From Pseudoalteromonas rubra (lineage in GTDB: Bacteria > Pseudomonadota > Gammaproteobacteria > Enterobacterales > Alteromonadaceae): DNA of 64,000 nucleotides. Below are positions 20,376-29,082 of the stretch, one piece after another. The notes beneath the pieces are model-generated. The model was not told where the DNA came from, searched no databases, and saw nothing but the letters and a program-made list of their open reading frames with translations. The position numbers and the translations under genes were made by a program. Numbering within the stretch: position 1 is the stretch's first letter; every line of letters begins with the position of its first letter. The stretch covers positions 62,001 to 126,000 of the forward strand of contig NZ_PNCI01000019.1 of NCBI RefSeq assembly GCF_005887095.1. Direction: 5' to 3'.

Positions 20376-20391
20376 TACCTACAAAGTGGTA
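20376..20391. promoter_or_regulatory. NarL/NarP-type 7-2-7 site, narG-narX
   Basis: TACCTAC-AA-AGTGGTA forms an inverted heptamer pair with two-base spacing, close to the E. coli NarL/NarP consensus TACYYMT. It lies further from narG than the FNR box, the usual place for a nitrate activator site. Confidence 0.6.
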
Positions 20392-20488
20392 GAGCATTTT
20401 ACGGCGCTTTATGGCGAAATAACTGGTGTTGATAACATTCAAGCGTTATCGTCTGTTGGTAGAAAATAAGTGGGTAATTATTGTGGGT

Positions 20489-22306
20489 ATGCGGTTCAAT
20501 GAACTAAAAAGTCGCTTCAAAGGCTCGGTGATGGTTTACATCAAGGGCTCTATTATTGGCGTGATTAGTCTGGCGATTTGTACTTTGTTTGCATCGTACT
20601 GGATAGCAGAGCTGGCCGACCTGGATGCCAGAGCGATTAACCTGAGTGGCTCGCTGCGAATGGACGCGTATCAACTGGGCATGTTTGGCTTAGAGGGTCG
20701 CTCAGAGCAAGTGGGCGAGCGGATTGCACTGCTTGAGGAAAAACTCAGAAACCCCATCTTTCAAAAGTTGCAAAGCGACGCTGAGATAAATCAACTGTGG
20801 TCTGCCCTGGTTGAACACTGGCACAGCGCATTAAAACCTGAGTTGATGAATTTACCCATCGAAAATCACTCCCAGTTCAATGAGCTGGTGGCGATGCATG
20901 CAACATACGCCGATAATTTCGTCCTGGCGGTACAAATGCACGCAGAAAGTAAGATCCGCTTACTGCGCACAATACAGGTTGCCGCCTTGTTTATCACCTT
21001 GCTGTTCGGGGCATTTATTCTGCATCTGATCAGCCTGCGAGTAGAAAAGCCACTGATCGAATTAACCCATGCAGCTTATGCTATCGGCAAAGGCAACTTT
21101 ACCCACCAAATGAACCTCAAGGGCGATGATGAACTGGCGCTGTTGGCAGCCACGTTTAATCATACCAGCAGTGCTATCGCGTCTATGTATGGTCAGCTTG
21201 AAAGTCGCGTTAAAGAGCAAACCCAGGAGCTTGAAGTAAACAACCAGGCACTCACCTTTTTGTTTAAAACGGCAAGGCTGTTATTAGAGTCCCAGGAAAA
21301 CAAAATAGATTTACAGCACGTACTGGACGATCTTGCCCAGCTGATAGAGGTCGATGATATCGAGCTGTGTTTAATGACTGCAAGTGGCGACATACCCTAT
21401 GCACAATTAAAGCCTCATACTGACAGCAATGCTCTCTGTGGGGCGAAAAACTGTGATAACTGTGATGGCAGTGGGGCATTTATTGCACTAGCGCAACCCA
21501 CTGTGATGAAGTTTCCTCTGGTTTACGGTAGCAACAATTACGGCGTGATTGTCGTTCGAGGTCAAAAGCGTTTTGAGTCAGACTCATGGCAAATGCAACT
21601 GGTACAATCGGTTGCTGATCAGGTGGCCTTGTCATTGAATTTAGAAGTGCAGCACGACCAGGAACGGCGTATTGCATTGTTAAATGAACGTACCGTGATC
21701 GCACGTGAATTGCACGACTCTCTGGCTCAGGCACTGTCGTACTTAAAGATTCAGGTCACACGGTTGTCCAAAACCCAAGAAAAGCAGAAGTTTGACCTCC
21801 AACCGCCCATCATTGATGAGCTTAAAATGGGGCTGGATTCTGCCTATCGTCAGTTGCGTGAGCTACTTACTACATTTCGGCTTAAAATGGTCAGTGAGGG
21901 GCTCGAAGCAGCTCTGGAGAAAACCATCGAGCAGTTGTCAGAGCAATCAAAAATGCAATTCCACTTAAATTTTGCCATCCAACAAATTCCGCTGTCGCCA
22001 ATGGAAGAGATCCATCTACTGCAAATTACCCGTGAGGCGTGTCAAAACACGGTGCATCACAGTAAGGGGAACAATGTCTGGGTCGATTTACGGGTCACTG
22101 AGGACAAGCGACTTCAGCTGGTTGTTGCCGACGATGGTGTGGGCATCGCGAGTGGATCGGAAAAACTCAATCACTATGGGATGGCCATTATGCAGGAGAG
22201 AGCCAAGCACCTGCACGGTGAGCTGTTTATTGTCCCCAGGGCTGAGAAAGGAACAGAAGTAAAGCTGCTGTTTCAACCCGCAGGTGGCAGTCAAAACTAT
22301 CATTGA
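20489..22306 (+). CDS. narX: nitrate/nitrite sensor histidine kinase NarX
   Basis: Membrane sensor kinase of 605 residues from the chosen ATG (MRFNELKSRF); an in-frame GTG 63 bases earlier is less likely because NarX is about 600 residues. Order: first membrane span (about 20-39), periplasmic part with the P-box DARAINLSGSLRMDAYQLGM (about 46-65), second span (about 163-182), HAMP region, a central cysteine motif (CGAKNCDNC, Cys317/322/325, similar in place to that of E. coli NarX), then the HisKA_3 box ARELHDSLAQ with phospho-accepting His409 and an HATPase domain (VADDGVG, HYGMAIMQERA). Its partner NarL is coded about 10 kb away, beside moeA. Confidence 0.93.
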   Translation: MRFNELKSRFKGSVMVYIKGSIIGVISLAICTLFASYWIAELADLDARAINLSGSLRMDAYQLGMFGLEGRSEQVGERIALLEEKLRNPIFQKLQSDAEINQLWSALVEHWHSALKPELMNLPIENHSQFNELVAMHATYADNFVLAVQMHAESKIRLLRTIQVAALFITLLFGAFILHLISLRVEKPLIELTHAAYAIGKGNFTHQMNLKGDDELALLAATFNHTSSAIASMYGQLESRVKEQTQELEVNNQALTFLFKTARLLLESQENKIDLQHVLDDLAQLIEVDDIELCLMTASGDIPYAQLKPHTDSNALCGAKNCDNCDGSGAFIALAQPTVMKFPLVYGSNNYGVIVVRGQKRFESDSWQMQLVQSVADQVALSLNLEVQHDQERRIALLNERTVIARELHDSLAQALSYLKIQVTRLSKTQEKQKFDLQPPIIDELKMGLDSAYRQLRELLTTFRLKMVSEGLEAALEKTIEQLSEQSKMQFHLNFAIQQIPLSPMEEIHLLQITREACQNTVHHSKGNNVWVDLRVTEDKRLQLVVADDGVGIASGSEKLNHYGMAIMQERAKHLHGELFIVPRAEKGTEVKLLFQPAGGSQNYH

Positions 22307-22443
22307 GCACTAAAAGAGCAACCGAGTTGAGGTGTGGTTACTTCTTTCTGAAGACTCACTACAGCTATGATTTTTCCTCTGTAGGTATAAAAAAGTGAGC
22401 TATCAGCGCATTGGGGGTAGTGTGGTTTACAGACAATTCTGAA

Positions 22444-22457
22444 TTGAGCTAAATCAA
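22444..22457 (+). promoter_or_regulatory. FNR-type box before the 2-keto-acid decarboxylase
   Basis: TTGAG-CTAA-ATCAA matches the FNR consensus at nine of ten defined positions. Its centre is about 66 bases from the ATG at 22517. I could not find a good -10 at class II spacing, so activation by FNR is less certain here than at narG. Confidence 0.5.
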
Positions 22458-22516
22458 TATCCGATCAATTTGGTTCTGGCAAGGTGTCCCGAAATTGTTG
22501 TCTATCGGAGGTGATT

Positions 22517-24163
22517 ATGACGCTCGCTCGTACTCTATTAACCATGCTCAAAAGCGTTGGAGCAAAACAAGTCTGGGGGATCCCTGGCGACTTTATACTG
22601 CCTTTTTTCCGAGAAATGGAACAGAGTCAAATCCTGCCCGTGTACTCCCTGAGTCATGAACCCAGTGTAGCGTTCGCGGCAGATGCCAGTGGGCGGCTGC
22701 ACGATGGCATTGGGGTACTTGCGGTAACATACGGCGCCGGTGCGCTGAACAGTGTTAATGCCGTTGCACAGGCATACGCCGAACGCTCCCCTTTAGTAAT
22801 AGTGGCGGGGGTCCCTTCGCAAAGCGAAATGGAAATGGGCTTACAGTTACACCATCAGGTTAAGTCAATCGACAGCCAGGCCCATATTTTTAAAGAGATC
22901 ACGTGCGCGCAGATCCGCCTGGAAGATATCAGTCAGGCACCCAAACAAATCGCTAAGGTACTGAGCACCTGTAAAGAGCAATCGCAGCCGGTGCTGATTG
23001 AAATACCGCGTAATCTGTCAGCGGCGCCGTGTGATGCGGATAACGCAGGTTTGCTGAACATGTTACAGGCAGATTCCGAAGTGGCTTCGATAGAAAAATG
23101 TGTTCAGGATTTACAACAAGTTATTGCCAGCGCACAGCGGCCCGTTGTGTTAGTGGGAGTAGAGGTAAAACGCTATGATCTGGAAGATGTATTGTGTCAG
23201 TGGCTCAATAAACTGGCAGTCCCTTGTTTTACCACTTTAATGGGCAAAGGTATCGCGGCTGAGCAGAAAAACTCACCGGTTAAAGGTACTTATCTGGGAG
23301 ACGCTGGCGACCCCCATATTGCAGCCATTGTCGAACAGTCTGATCTGGTGATTATGGTCGGAGCGATACTGTCTGACAGCAATTTTGCGATCAGCGCAGA
23401 AACCTTGTCCGGTCGCCAGGCCGTATTTATTCAACATCGCGAAGTCAATCTTGGACACTACAGTTATCATGGGATCGGGTTAACCGCCGTATTATCAAAG
23501 TTGGCGGACCTGGCTGAGTGCAAAAATTGGGACATGCACCAGCCACACCACGTCGTTGAACAACAAAGCCCAGATGTGCCCGATGGGACTATTGCCCCTA
23601 TGATGATTGCCCAGACGCTCAATCGTTGCTTTGAACATTATGAACAACTGCCTGTTGCCAGCGACGTGGGCGACTGTTTGTTTGTCAGTCAGGGCATAGA
23701 GAACAGCGCGGTGGTGGCACCGGGTTACTATGCTTCAATGGGGTTTGGGGTGCCAGCCGGTTTTGGCATTCAGGCAACCACTGGCAGGCGGCCCGTTGTG
23801 TTGGTGGGAGATGGTGCGTTTCAGATGACGGGGATGGAGCTTGGACATTGTCGTCGTTATGGCTTTACGCCCATTGTTGTGGTGCTGAACAACCAGGGCT
23901 GGGAAATGATCCGCGCGTTTGCCCCTGACAGCCAGGCCGCTGATTTAGGGCTATGGCCGTTTGCAGAAATGGCGACGCTATGGGGAGGCAAAGGAATTCG
24001 GGTCTCTACACCCGATGAACTCGCAAGCGCCATGGACAATGCATTTGAAGATCCTTCGCAGTTTTATCTGATCGATGTACAAATTCCAAAAGGGTGTATG
24101 ACACCCAGTCTTTCACACTTCGCTAAGGTTTTGACCAGTAAACAAAATATGGCGAGATCTTAA
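22517..24163 (+). CDS. thiamine-diphosphate 2-keto-acid decarboxylase (IpdC/PDC-like)
   Basis: 548 residues from an ATG with GGAGG six bases upstream. The three domains of the PDC/AHAS superfamily are seen: an N-terminal Pyr domain with the catalytic Glu48 (SHEPSVAF), a middle domain, and a PP domain with the ThDP/Mg motif GDGAFQMTGMELGHC...VVVLNNQGWE. The His-His pair in LQLHHQV is the mark of pyruvate/indolepyruvate/phenylpyruvate decarboxylases rather than acetolactate synthases. The substrate cannot be told; aromatic or branched 2-keto acids are likely. It lies between narX and moaA, with an FNR-type box upstream, so it may work without oxygen. Confidence 0.85.
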   Translation: MTLARTLLTMLKSVGAKQVWGIPGDFILPFFREMEQSQILPVYSLSHEPSVAFAADASGRLHDGIGVLAVTYGAGALNSVNAVAQAYAERSPLVIVAGVPSQSEMEMGLQLHHQVKSIDSQAHIFKEITCAQIRLEDISQAPKQIAKVLSTCKEQSQPVLIEIPRNLSAAPCDADNAGLLNMLQADSEVASIEKCVQDLQQVIASAQRPVVLVGVEVKRYDLEDVLCQWLNKLAVPCFTTLMGKGIAAEQKNSPVKGTYLGDAGDPHIAAIVEQSDLVIMVGAILSDSNFAISAETLSGRQAVFIQHREVNLGHYSYHGIGLTAVLSKLADLAECKNWDMHQPHHVVEQQSPDVPDGTIAPMMIAQTLNRCFEHYEQLPVASDVGDCLFVSQGIENSAVVAPGYYASMGFGVPAGFGIQATTGRRPVVLVGDGAFQMTGMELGHCRRYGFTPIVVVLNNQGWEMIRAFAPDSQAADLGLWPFAEMATLWGGKGIRVSTPDELASAMDNAFEDPSQFYLIDVQIPKGCMTPSLSHFAKVLTSKQNMARS

Positions 24164-24168
24164 GCATC

Positions 24169-24184
24169 TACCCATTCTGGGGTA
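24169..24184. promoter_or_regulatory. NarL/NarP-type 7-2-7 site before moaA
   Basis: TACCCAT-TC-TGGGGTA: the first heptamer fits TACYYMT exactly and the second has one mismatch. It lies five bases past the decarboxylase stop, upstream of the moaA leader. The same bases could form a small hairpin, but no T run follows, so a binding site is the better reading. Confidence 0.6.
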
Positions 24185-24208
24185 GGTCAACTGCCCCTTC
24201 TTTTGTAT

Positions 24209-24352
24209 GGTGTGCCCGGGTGATAGCCACTATTCTGGGCATCATACGCCGAAGTATACTCACCTAAACCCAAACGGGCATGGCGAGTATACCGTGGTTT
24301 ACCACCGGGTTTGTCAAGAAATTGCCAGGCCTCCCGATTTGGAAAGGCTAAC
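24209..24352 (+). promoter_or_regulatory. structured moaA leader, probable Moco RNA riboswitch
   Basis: Several nested pairings can be drawn by hand: TGCCC with GGGCA near the 5' end, a perfect 8-base stem GTATACTC (24254-24261) with GAGTATAC (24285-24292), GTGG with CCAC, and at the 3' end GCCTCC with GGA..GGC. The last hairpin contains the moaA ribosome-binding site GGAAAGG (24341-24347), so it can block translation. Moco RNAs are known before moaA in gammaproteobacteria and often end in a similar CCTCCC..GGAAAGGC hairpin. This match is from memory and was not tested with a covariance model. Confidence 0.62.
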
Positions 24353-25324
24353 ATGCTGCAAGATTCGTTTAACCGAAAGTTCAACTATTTGCGTTTGTCG
24401 GTCACGGAAGTCTGTAATTTCAAATGTAATTACTGTCTGCCGGATGGCTATAAATGCGAGACTCGTCCGACTACACTGGCATTGGCGCAAACGCACACGC
24501 TACTGCGGGCATTTGCGATGGTCGGCACCAAAAAAGTGCGCTTAACCGGTGGTGAGCCAACCTTGCGCAAAGAGCTACCTGACATCGTGGCCCTGTGTAA
24601 CGACACGCCGGGTATTGAGTCTGTGGCACTCACTTCAAACGGCTATCGCCTGGCTCAAAAACTGCCCAGACTGGTTGATGCGGGCCTCACCGCGCTTAAC
24701 TTGAGTGCAGACAGCCTCAGCCCTTACACGTTTTCTCAAATAACGGGCAACAACAGCCTGGATGAAGTATTGCGTTGCATTGATTTGGCATTTGAGCTGG
24801 GGCTGAAAAAAGTAAAGCTAAATGCGGTGTTACTGAAGCAGTACAACGGCACTCAGTTAACGCAATTCCTTAATTTTATTAAAGACAAACCGGTCACTTT
24901 TCGCTTCATTGAGCTAATGCGAACGCTTGATAACGCCGCGTATTTTAACGCGCAGCATGTGTCCGGGCAGAGTATCCGTACCACGCTGGAAAAAAGCGGG
25001 TGGCAAATGCAACCCAAGGGGCCGGATGCCGGGCCAGCGGTGGAGTTTTGTCATCCAGACTATGCCGGTCAGGTTGGCTTAATTATGCCTTACAGTAAAG
25101 ATTTCTGTGCGAGCTGTAACCGCTTGCGGGTGTCTGCTGACGGCAAACTGCACTTATGTTTGTTTGGTGACGCCAATGATGATTTAACCCCCTGGCTTGA
25201 CGATGGCGATGTCACAGGTCTGGCAACCTATTTGTCCAATCGCGTTTTAACCAAATGGCAAGGGCATCAATTGCACCTTGGCAAGTCCGGCCTGACCAGG
25301 CATCTGGCGATGTTGGGAGGTTAA
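24353..25324 (+). CDS. moaA: GTP 3',8-cyclase MoaA
   Basis: Radical-SAM enzyme that starts molybdenum cofactor synthesis by turning GTP into 3',8-cyclo-GTP. 323 residues from ATG 24353, preceded by GGAAAGG. The N-terminal cluster motif is CNFKCNYC (Cys21, 25, 28), then the GGEPTLR motif; the C-terminal cluster comes from FCASCNRLR and the later LCLF. The protein ends in the Gly-Gly tail needed in this family. First gene of moaA-mobA-moaBCDE-modABC; mobA starts one base after its stop. Confidence 0.96.
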   Translation: MLQDSFNRKFNYLRLSVTEVCNFKCNYCLPDGYKCETRPTTLALAQTHTLLRAFAMVGTKKVRLTGGEPTLRKELPDIVALCNDTPGIESVALTSNGYRLAQKLPRLVDAGLTALNLSADSLSPYTFSQITGNNSLDEVLRCIDLAFELGLKKVKLNAVLLKQYNGTQLTQFLNFIKDKPVTFRFIELMRTLDNAAYFNAQHVSGQSIRTTLEKSGWQMQPKGPDAGPAVEFCHPDYAGQVGLIMPYSKDFCASCNRLRVSADGKLHLCLFGDANDDLTPWLDDGDVTGLATYLSNRVLTKWQGHQLHLGKSGLTRHLAMLGG

Positions 25325-25325
25325 T

Positions 25326-25892
25326 ATGCTACTGGGTATTATTCTGGCAGGCGGTAAGTCACGCCGTATGGGGACAGATAAGGCCACGTTATGCTGGCAA
25401 GGAGATACCTTGCTATCTCATGCACAGCAACTGCTGTTGGCAGTGGGATGCGATCAGGTGCTGATCAGTCGAAATGGCCCCGGTTATGTTCAGGATGTTT
25501 ATACCGGGAAAGGGCCTCTGGCCGGTATTCACGCGTGTCTTGAGCAACATGTATGCGATGAAGCAGTGGTTATTCCAATCGATATGCCGCTGTTGTCCAG
25601 TGCTTGTCTTAGCGCGCTGATCAAACAAGGTCGCACGGAGCAACATAGTTGCCATTTCGCTGACTCAGTACTGCCTTGTTATCTTTCAAATTATTCTCAG
25701 GCGCTGGCGCAGTGCCGCAACCAGCTTAGTCAGCAGCGCTTATCTGTGCGAGGGTTTCTCGGTGCCATCACTGCATCAGCTATAGAGGGTGAGCAGCCCA
25801 ATAGCGAACTGACCTTAATGAACACCAATACACCCGAGCAGTGGGCGTGTGCACAACAAATCATGCAACAGGAGACAGTATGGGCCGTGTAA
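25326..25892 (+). CDS. mobA: molybdenum cofactor guanylyltransferase MobA
   Basis: Joins GMP to Mo-molybdopterin to make the MGD form used by NarG. 188 residues with the nucleotidyltransferase signature LAGGKSRRMGTDKA at 7-20 and the metal-binding region VVIPIDMPLLSS (usual form PxDxPxL). It begins one base after the moaA stop and overlaps moaB by 13 bases. No mobB is seen. Confidence 0.95.
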   Translation: MLLGIILAGGKSRRMGTDKATLCWQGDTLLSHAQQLLLAVGCDQVLISRNGPGYVQDVYTGKGPLAGIHACLEQHVCDEAVVIPIDMPLLSSACLSALIKQGRTEQHSCHFADSVLPCYLSNYSQALAQCRNQLSQQRLSVRGFLGAITASAIEGEQPNSELTLMNTNTPEQWACAQQIMQQETVWAV

Positions 25893-26431
25893 AATCAGAA
25901 CACTTTATACCGCTGAACATTGCTATCTTAACGGTGAGCAATCGCCGCACATTAATTGATGACACGGCGGGTGACCTGTTACAGGAGCGAATTGGCAGTG
26001 CAGGACATAGTGTGGCTGACAGGCTTGTCGTGCGTGCCAACAAGTACCACATCCGCGCCGCCATCAGCAACTGGATTGTCAGTGCCGACATACAAGTGAT
26101 TGTGGTCTCGGGCGGAACGGGGTTGACCGACGATGATGTGACACCCGAGGCCATCGAGGTGTTATTTGATAAAAAAGTAGAAGGATTTGGTGAGCTATTC
26201 CGTCAGTGCTCTTTGCGACAGATTGGCTATTCAACCTTGCAATCGCGTGCGACAGCGGGCCTGGCCAACAAGACCTTGATCGTTGCGCTGCCCGGCAGTC
26301 CCCGGGCCTGCGAGCTGGCTTGGGATGAAATGCTCAGCTCACAGCTGGATGCACGTCAGGGTCCGTGCAATTTTGCACCCCATCTGAAAGCAACAGATGC
26401 GGATGCGTGTACATCAAGGGAGCGCAACTAA
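25880..26431 (+). CDS. moaB: molybdopterin biosynthesis protein MoaB
   Basis: A protein of the MoaB/Mog fold, 183 residues from ATG 25880, which has GGAG five bases upstream. Motifs: [16 protein letters not shown], the molybdopterin-binding [15 protein letters not shown], and LPGSPRAC. In E. coli, MoaB is dispensable and Mog does the adenylylation; both genes occur in this window. Overlaps mobA by 13 bases and moaC by TAATG. Confidence 0.93.
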   Translation: MGRVKSEHFIPLNIAILTVSNRRTLIDDTAGDLLQERIGSAGHSVADRLVVRANKYHIRAAISNWIVSADIQVIVVSGGTGLTDDDVTPEAIEVLFDKKVEGFGELFRQCSLRQIGYSTLQSRATAGLANKTLIVALPGSPRACELAWDEMLSSQLDARQGPCNFAPHLKATDADACTSRERN

Positions 26432-26925
26432 TGGGATTAACGCATATAGATCAGTACGGTCATGCCGCGATGGTGGATGTCGCCGATAAACCTGTCACCG
26501 CCAGGGAAGCCAGCGCGCAAGCCTGCGTTGAGATGAAGCCAGAGACGCTGCAATTAGTCAGTCAAAATCAGTTAAAAAAAGGCGATGTACTGGGTGTTGC
26601 ACGGATTGCCGGAATACAGGCTGCAAAGAAAACGGCTGATCTGATCCCGCTGTGCCACCCGCTGGCACTCAGTAAAGTGTCTGTTGAGTTTAAGCTGGAC
26701 GAAGAAAAATCACAGATATGGGTGTTTAGTTACTGCAAACTGGCAGGCCAAACCGGTGTTGAGATGGAGGCGTTGGCCGCAGCTTCCGTTGCATCGCTGA
26801 CCATCATCGATATGTGTAAAGCGGTGGATCAGGATATGGTGATCTCCGGGTTGTGTGTGACACACAAGTCAGGGGGGCGACGCGGGGTATATCAACGAGT
26901 AAGTGAGGTCAGTGATCATGAATAA
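26431..26925 (+). CDS. moaC: cyclic pyranopterin monophosphate synthase MoaC
   Basis: Converts 3',8-cyclo-GTP to cPMP. 164 residues from ATG 26431, which shares a base with the moaB stop and is preceded by AAGGGAG. Conserved active-site segments are present: [41 protein letters not shown] and the GGR near the end. Overlaps moaD by eight bases. Confidence 0.96.
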   Translation: MGLTHIDQYGHAAMVDVADKPVTAREASAQACVEMKPETLQLVSQNQLKKGDVLGVARIAGIQAAKKTADLIPLCHPLALSKVSVEFKLDEEKSQIWVFSYCKLAGQTGVEMEALAAASVASLTIIDMCKAVDQDMVISGLCVTHKSGGRRGVYQRVSEVSDHE

Positions 26926-27163
26926 AATTCTGTTTTTTGCCCAGTTGCGCGAGCGACTGGAATGCGACGAACTTGACCTGGATGTCGCCGGGCTTAGCGT
27001 CGGCGAGCTGCGTCAGCAGCTGGCACAAAAAAATGAACGCTGGCAAAAGTGGTTGCTCGGCAAAGACGTGCTGGTGGCGGTTAATCAGACGCTAGTCGCC
27101 GCAGACAGTCGTATTGGCGCGGGTGATGAAGTGGCGATGTTTCCGCCGGTGACCGGAGGATAA
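26918..27163 (+). CDS. moaD: molybdopterin synthase small subunit MoaD
   Basis: Ubiquitin-like sulfur carrier of 81 residues from ATG 26918, which has GAGG upstream. It ends in FPPVTGG; the C-terminal Gly-Gly is adenylated by MoeB (present at 40.0-40.8 kb) and then made into a thiocarboxylate. It overlaps moaC and is followed at once by moaE, its partner in molybdopterin synthase. Confidence 0.95.
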   Translation: MNKILFFAQLRERLECDELDLDVAGLSVGELRQQLAQKNERWQKWLLGKDVLVAVNQTLVAADSRIGAGDEVAMFPPVTGG

Positions 27164-27165
27164 TG

Positions 27166-27615
27166 ATGATCCGTGTACAACAAGCCGATTTTGATATGAA
27201 CCAGGAGTATCAGGCACTGATCAGCGACGATTGCAGCTCTGGTGCTGTGGTGATGTTTGTTGGCCGGGTGCGGGACGTGAATCAGGGTCATCAGATAGAT
27301 GAGTTGTATCTGGAGCACTACCCCGAAATGACGAACAAGTACTTATCACAGCTGGAGCAGCAAGCTCGGGCGCTCTGGCCACTTGAAAACGTGTCGATTA
27401 TTCATCGCGTTGGTCCTTTGCAGTTAGAAGACAAAATTGTGCTGGTTGGCGTGTCGAGTGTTCACCGGGAAGCGGCATTCGAAGCCGCTCAATATCTGAT
27501 GGATTTATTGAAAACCAATGCGCCATTTTGGAAAAAAGAAGTGATCGAAGGTGGACACAACCGCTGGGTTGAGGCGAATCACAAAGATACCATTGCCGCA
27601 GCGCAGTGGGCCTGA
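27166..27615 (+). CDS. moaE: molybdopterin synthase catalytic subunit MoaE
   Basis: 149 residues. ATG occurs at 27163 and 27166; the second was chosen because GGAGG (27155-27159) is six bases away. Family segments: GAVVMFVGRVRD, LEHYPEM, IIHRVGPL.LED..VLVGVSS.HR.AAFEA, and KTNAPFWKKE with the catalytic lysines. It turns cPMP into molybdopterin with MoaD thiocarboxylate. Confidence 0.95.
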   Translation: MIRVQQADFDMNQEYQALISDDCSSGAVVMFVGRVRDVNQGHQIDELYLEHYPEMTNKYLSQLEQQARALWPLENVSIIHRVGPLQLEDKIVLVGVSSVHREAAFEAAQYLMDLLKTNAPFWKKEVIEGGHNRWVEANHKDTIAAAQWA

Positions 27616-27630
27616 AGTTGAGAGGGTAGC

Positions 27631-28374
27631 GTGAGCAGATCTGGAGTCGGACACAGTTACACAGCGATATGCTTGGTTGTATTACTGCTGCTTTTTGTGC
27701 CTTTGACAGAGGCCAAGCCGACGCGCCTGACCCTGGCTTGCGCGGCTAATTTCAGTGCTACCATGAACAAGCTGGTCACGCTGTTTGAGCTGCAAACCAA
27801 AGAGGCCATGGATATTCGCGTATCCGTTGGGTCGTCTGGCTCACTGGCTACCCAGATCCAACACGGTGCGCCCTATGACGTGTTTTTATCTGCCGATAAG
27901 CACTATGTCGAGTTACTTACGCAAGCTGGGTTTGGTCATGACAGGGCCCCCTATGCCTTAGGGGAGCTGGTGTTGTATTCACTCGATAAATCACCCCAAG
28001 GGCTGGATCTGGCGTTGATGAATACCGCAAAAGCAACGGTTGTCATTGCCAATCCAAAGCACGCGCCGTATGGTCGCGCGGCAGAGCAAATCCTGCAACG
28101 CCACCGTTCAAAACCAAAGCGACTGGTTAAAGGCAATTCTGTGTTACAGGCTTTTCAGTATGTCGAAAGTGGCCATGCTCAGTACGGCTTAATTGCCAAA
28201 AGTTTATTAAAACCGGGGTTTAAAGGGCAATGGTTCGACATTCCCGCACATTGGTATGACCCTATTGAACAGCACGCATTGCTGTTGGCCGAGCACTCGG
28301 CAGCCCGGGCTTTCTTTGAGTTTATTCAAAGCGATGATGCGCAGCAGCTGATTAAGGCATCAGGGTACAGGTGA
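27631..28374 (+). CDS. modA: molybdate ABC transporter periplasmic binding protein ModA
   Basis: 247 residues starting with GTG, which has GAGGG upstream. A signal peptide runs to about residue 28 (LVVLLLLFVPLTEA). The mature N-terminus LTLACAANFSATMNKL and the following SVGSSGSLATQIQHGAPYDVFLSAD are the oxyanion-binding segments of ModA. It is 15 bases after moaE, so molybdate uptake and cofactor synthesis share one transcript. Confidence 0.94.
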   Translation: MSRSGVGHSYTAICLVVLLLLFVPLTEAKPTRLTLACAANFSATMNKLVTLFELQTKEAMDIRVSVGSSGSLATQIQHGAPYDVFLSADKHYVELLTQAGFGHDRAPYALGELVLYSLDKSPQGLDLALMNTAKATVVIANPKHAPYGRAAEQILQRHRSKPKRLVKGNSVLQAFQYVESGHAQYGLIAKSLLKPGFKGQWFDIPAHWYDPIEQHALLLAEHSAARAFFEFIQSDDAQQLIKASGYR

Positions 28375-28378
28375 ACGT

Positions 28379-29080
28379 ATGTCCGACACAGATTTGCAAG
28401 CAACGATCCTGACGCTACAGCTGGCAAGTGTGACCACCCTTTGTCTGCTGCTGATCTGTGTGCCGGGCGCCTATTATCTGGCGCGCAGCCGCAGTGTGGT
28501 AAAACCTTTTATAGAGACCCTGGTCACCTTGCCACTGGTGCTGCCACCAACGGTGATGGGGTATTATTTCTTAGTGCTGTTTTCTCCCAATGACGGGCTT
28601 GGGTTATGGTTACGTGACACCCTGGGCATAGAGCTGGTGTTTAGTTTTTCAGGCATCTGGCTTGCGTCGATGATTTACAGCCTCCCTTTTACGTTCAGAC
28701 CACTGCAAAGTGCTTTTGAACAATTGCCGAAAGACCTGTACAACGCCGCAGCACTGTTGGGATTTTCCCCCTGCCAACAATTCAGAAAAGTGATATTGCC
28801 AGCCATTAAACCGGCTCTGTTTACGGCTGCAACGCTGAGCTTTGCTCATACCATAGGTGAGTTTGGTGCCATTCTCATGATTGGCGGTAACATTCCGGGA
28901 GAAACTCAGGTGTTGTCTTTGGCGCTGTTTGATCACGTAGAAAGTTTAGATTTTCAGGCGGCAGAACAACTGGCATTGCTGATGCTGGCGTTTTCATTTA
29001 GCGTTGTGTTTGCCTGTCAGTGGTGGCAAAAGCAAAGTGCCTATGTGGGCTACATCTCAGACGATCAGGTCAGGGGGTAA
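28379..29080 (+). CDS. modB: molybdate ABC transporter permease ModB
   Basis: 233 residues with five or six membrane spans. It has the ModB sequence LVTLPLVLPPTVMGYY, and the EAA loop EQLPKDLYNAAALLGFSPCQQFRKVILP that contacts the ATPase. The stretch HTIGEFGAILMIGGNIPGETQVLSLALFDHVE is typical of molybdate permeases. Starts four bases after modA. Confidence 0.95.
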   Translation: MSDTDLQATILTLQLASVTTLCLLLICVPGAYYLARSRSVVKPFIETLVTLPLVLPPTVMGYYFLVLFSPNDGLGLWLRDTLGIELVFSFSGIWLASMIYSLPFTFRPLQSAFEQLPKDLYNAAALLGFSPCQQFRKVILPAIKPALFTAATLSFAHTIGEFGAILMIGGNIPGETQVLSLALFDHVESLDFQAAEQLALLMLAFSFSVVFACQWWQKQSAYVGYISDDQVRG

Positions 29081-29082
29081 CC

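Noticed and set aside
24168..24185. A terminator after the 2-keto-acid decarboxylase
   Set aside because: The bases can pair (CTACCC with GGGTAG), but no T run follows and the pattern fits a NarL-type 7-2-7 site better.
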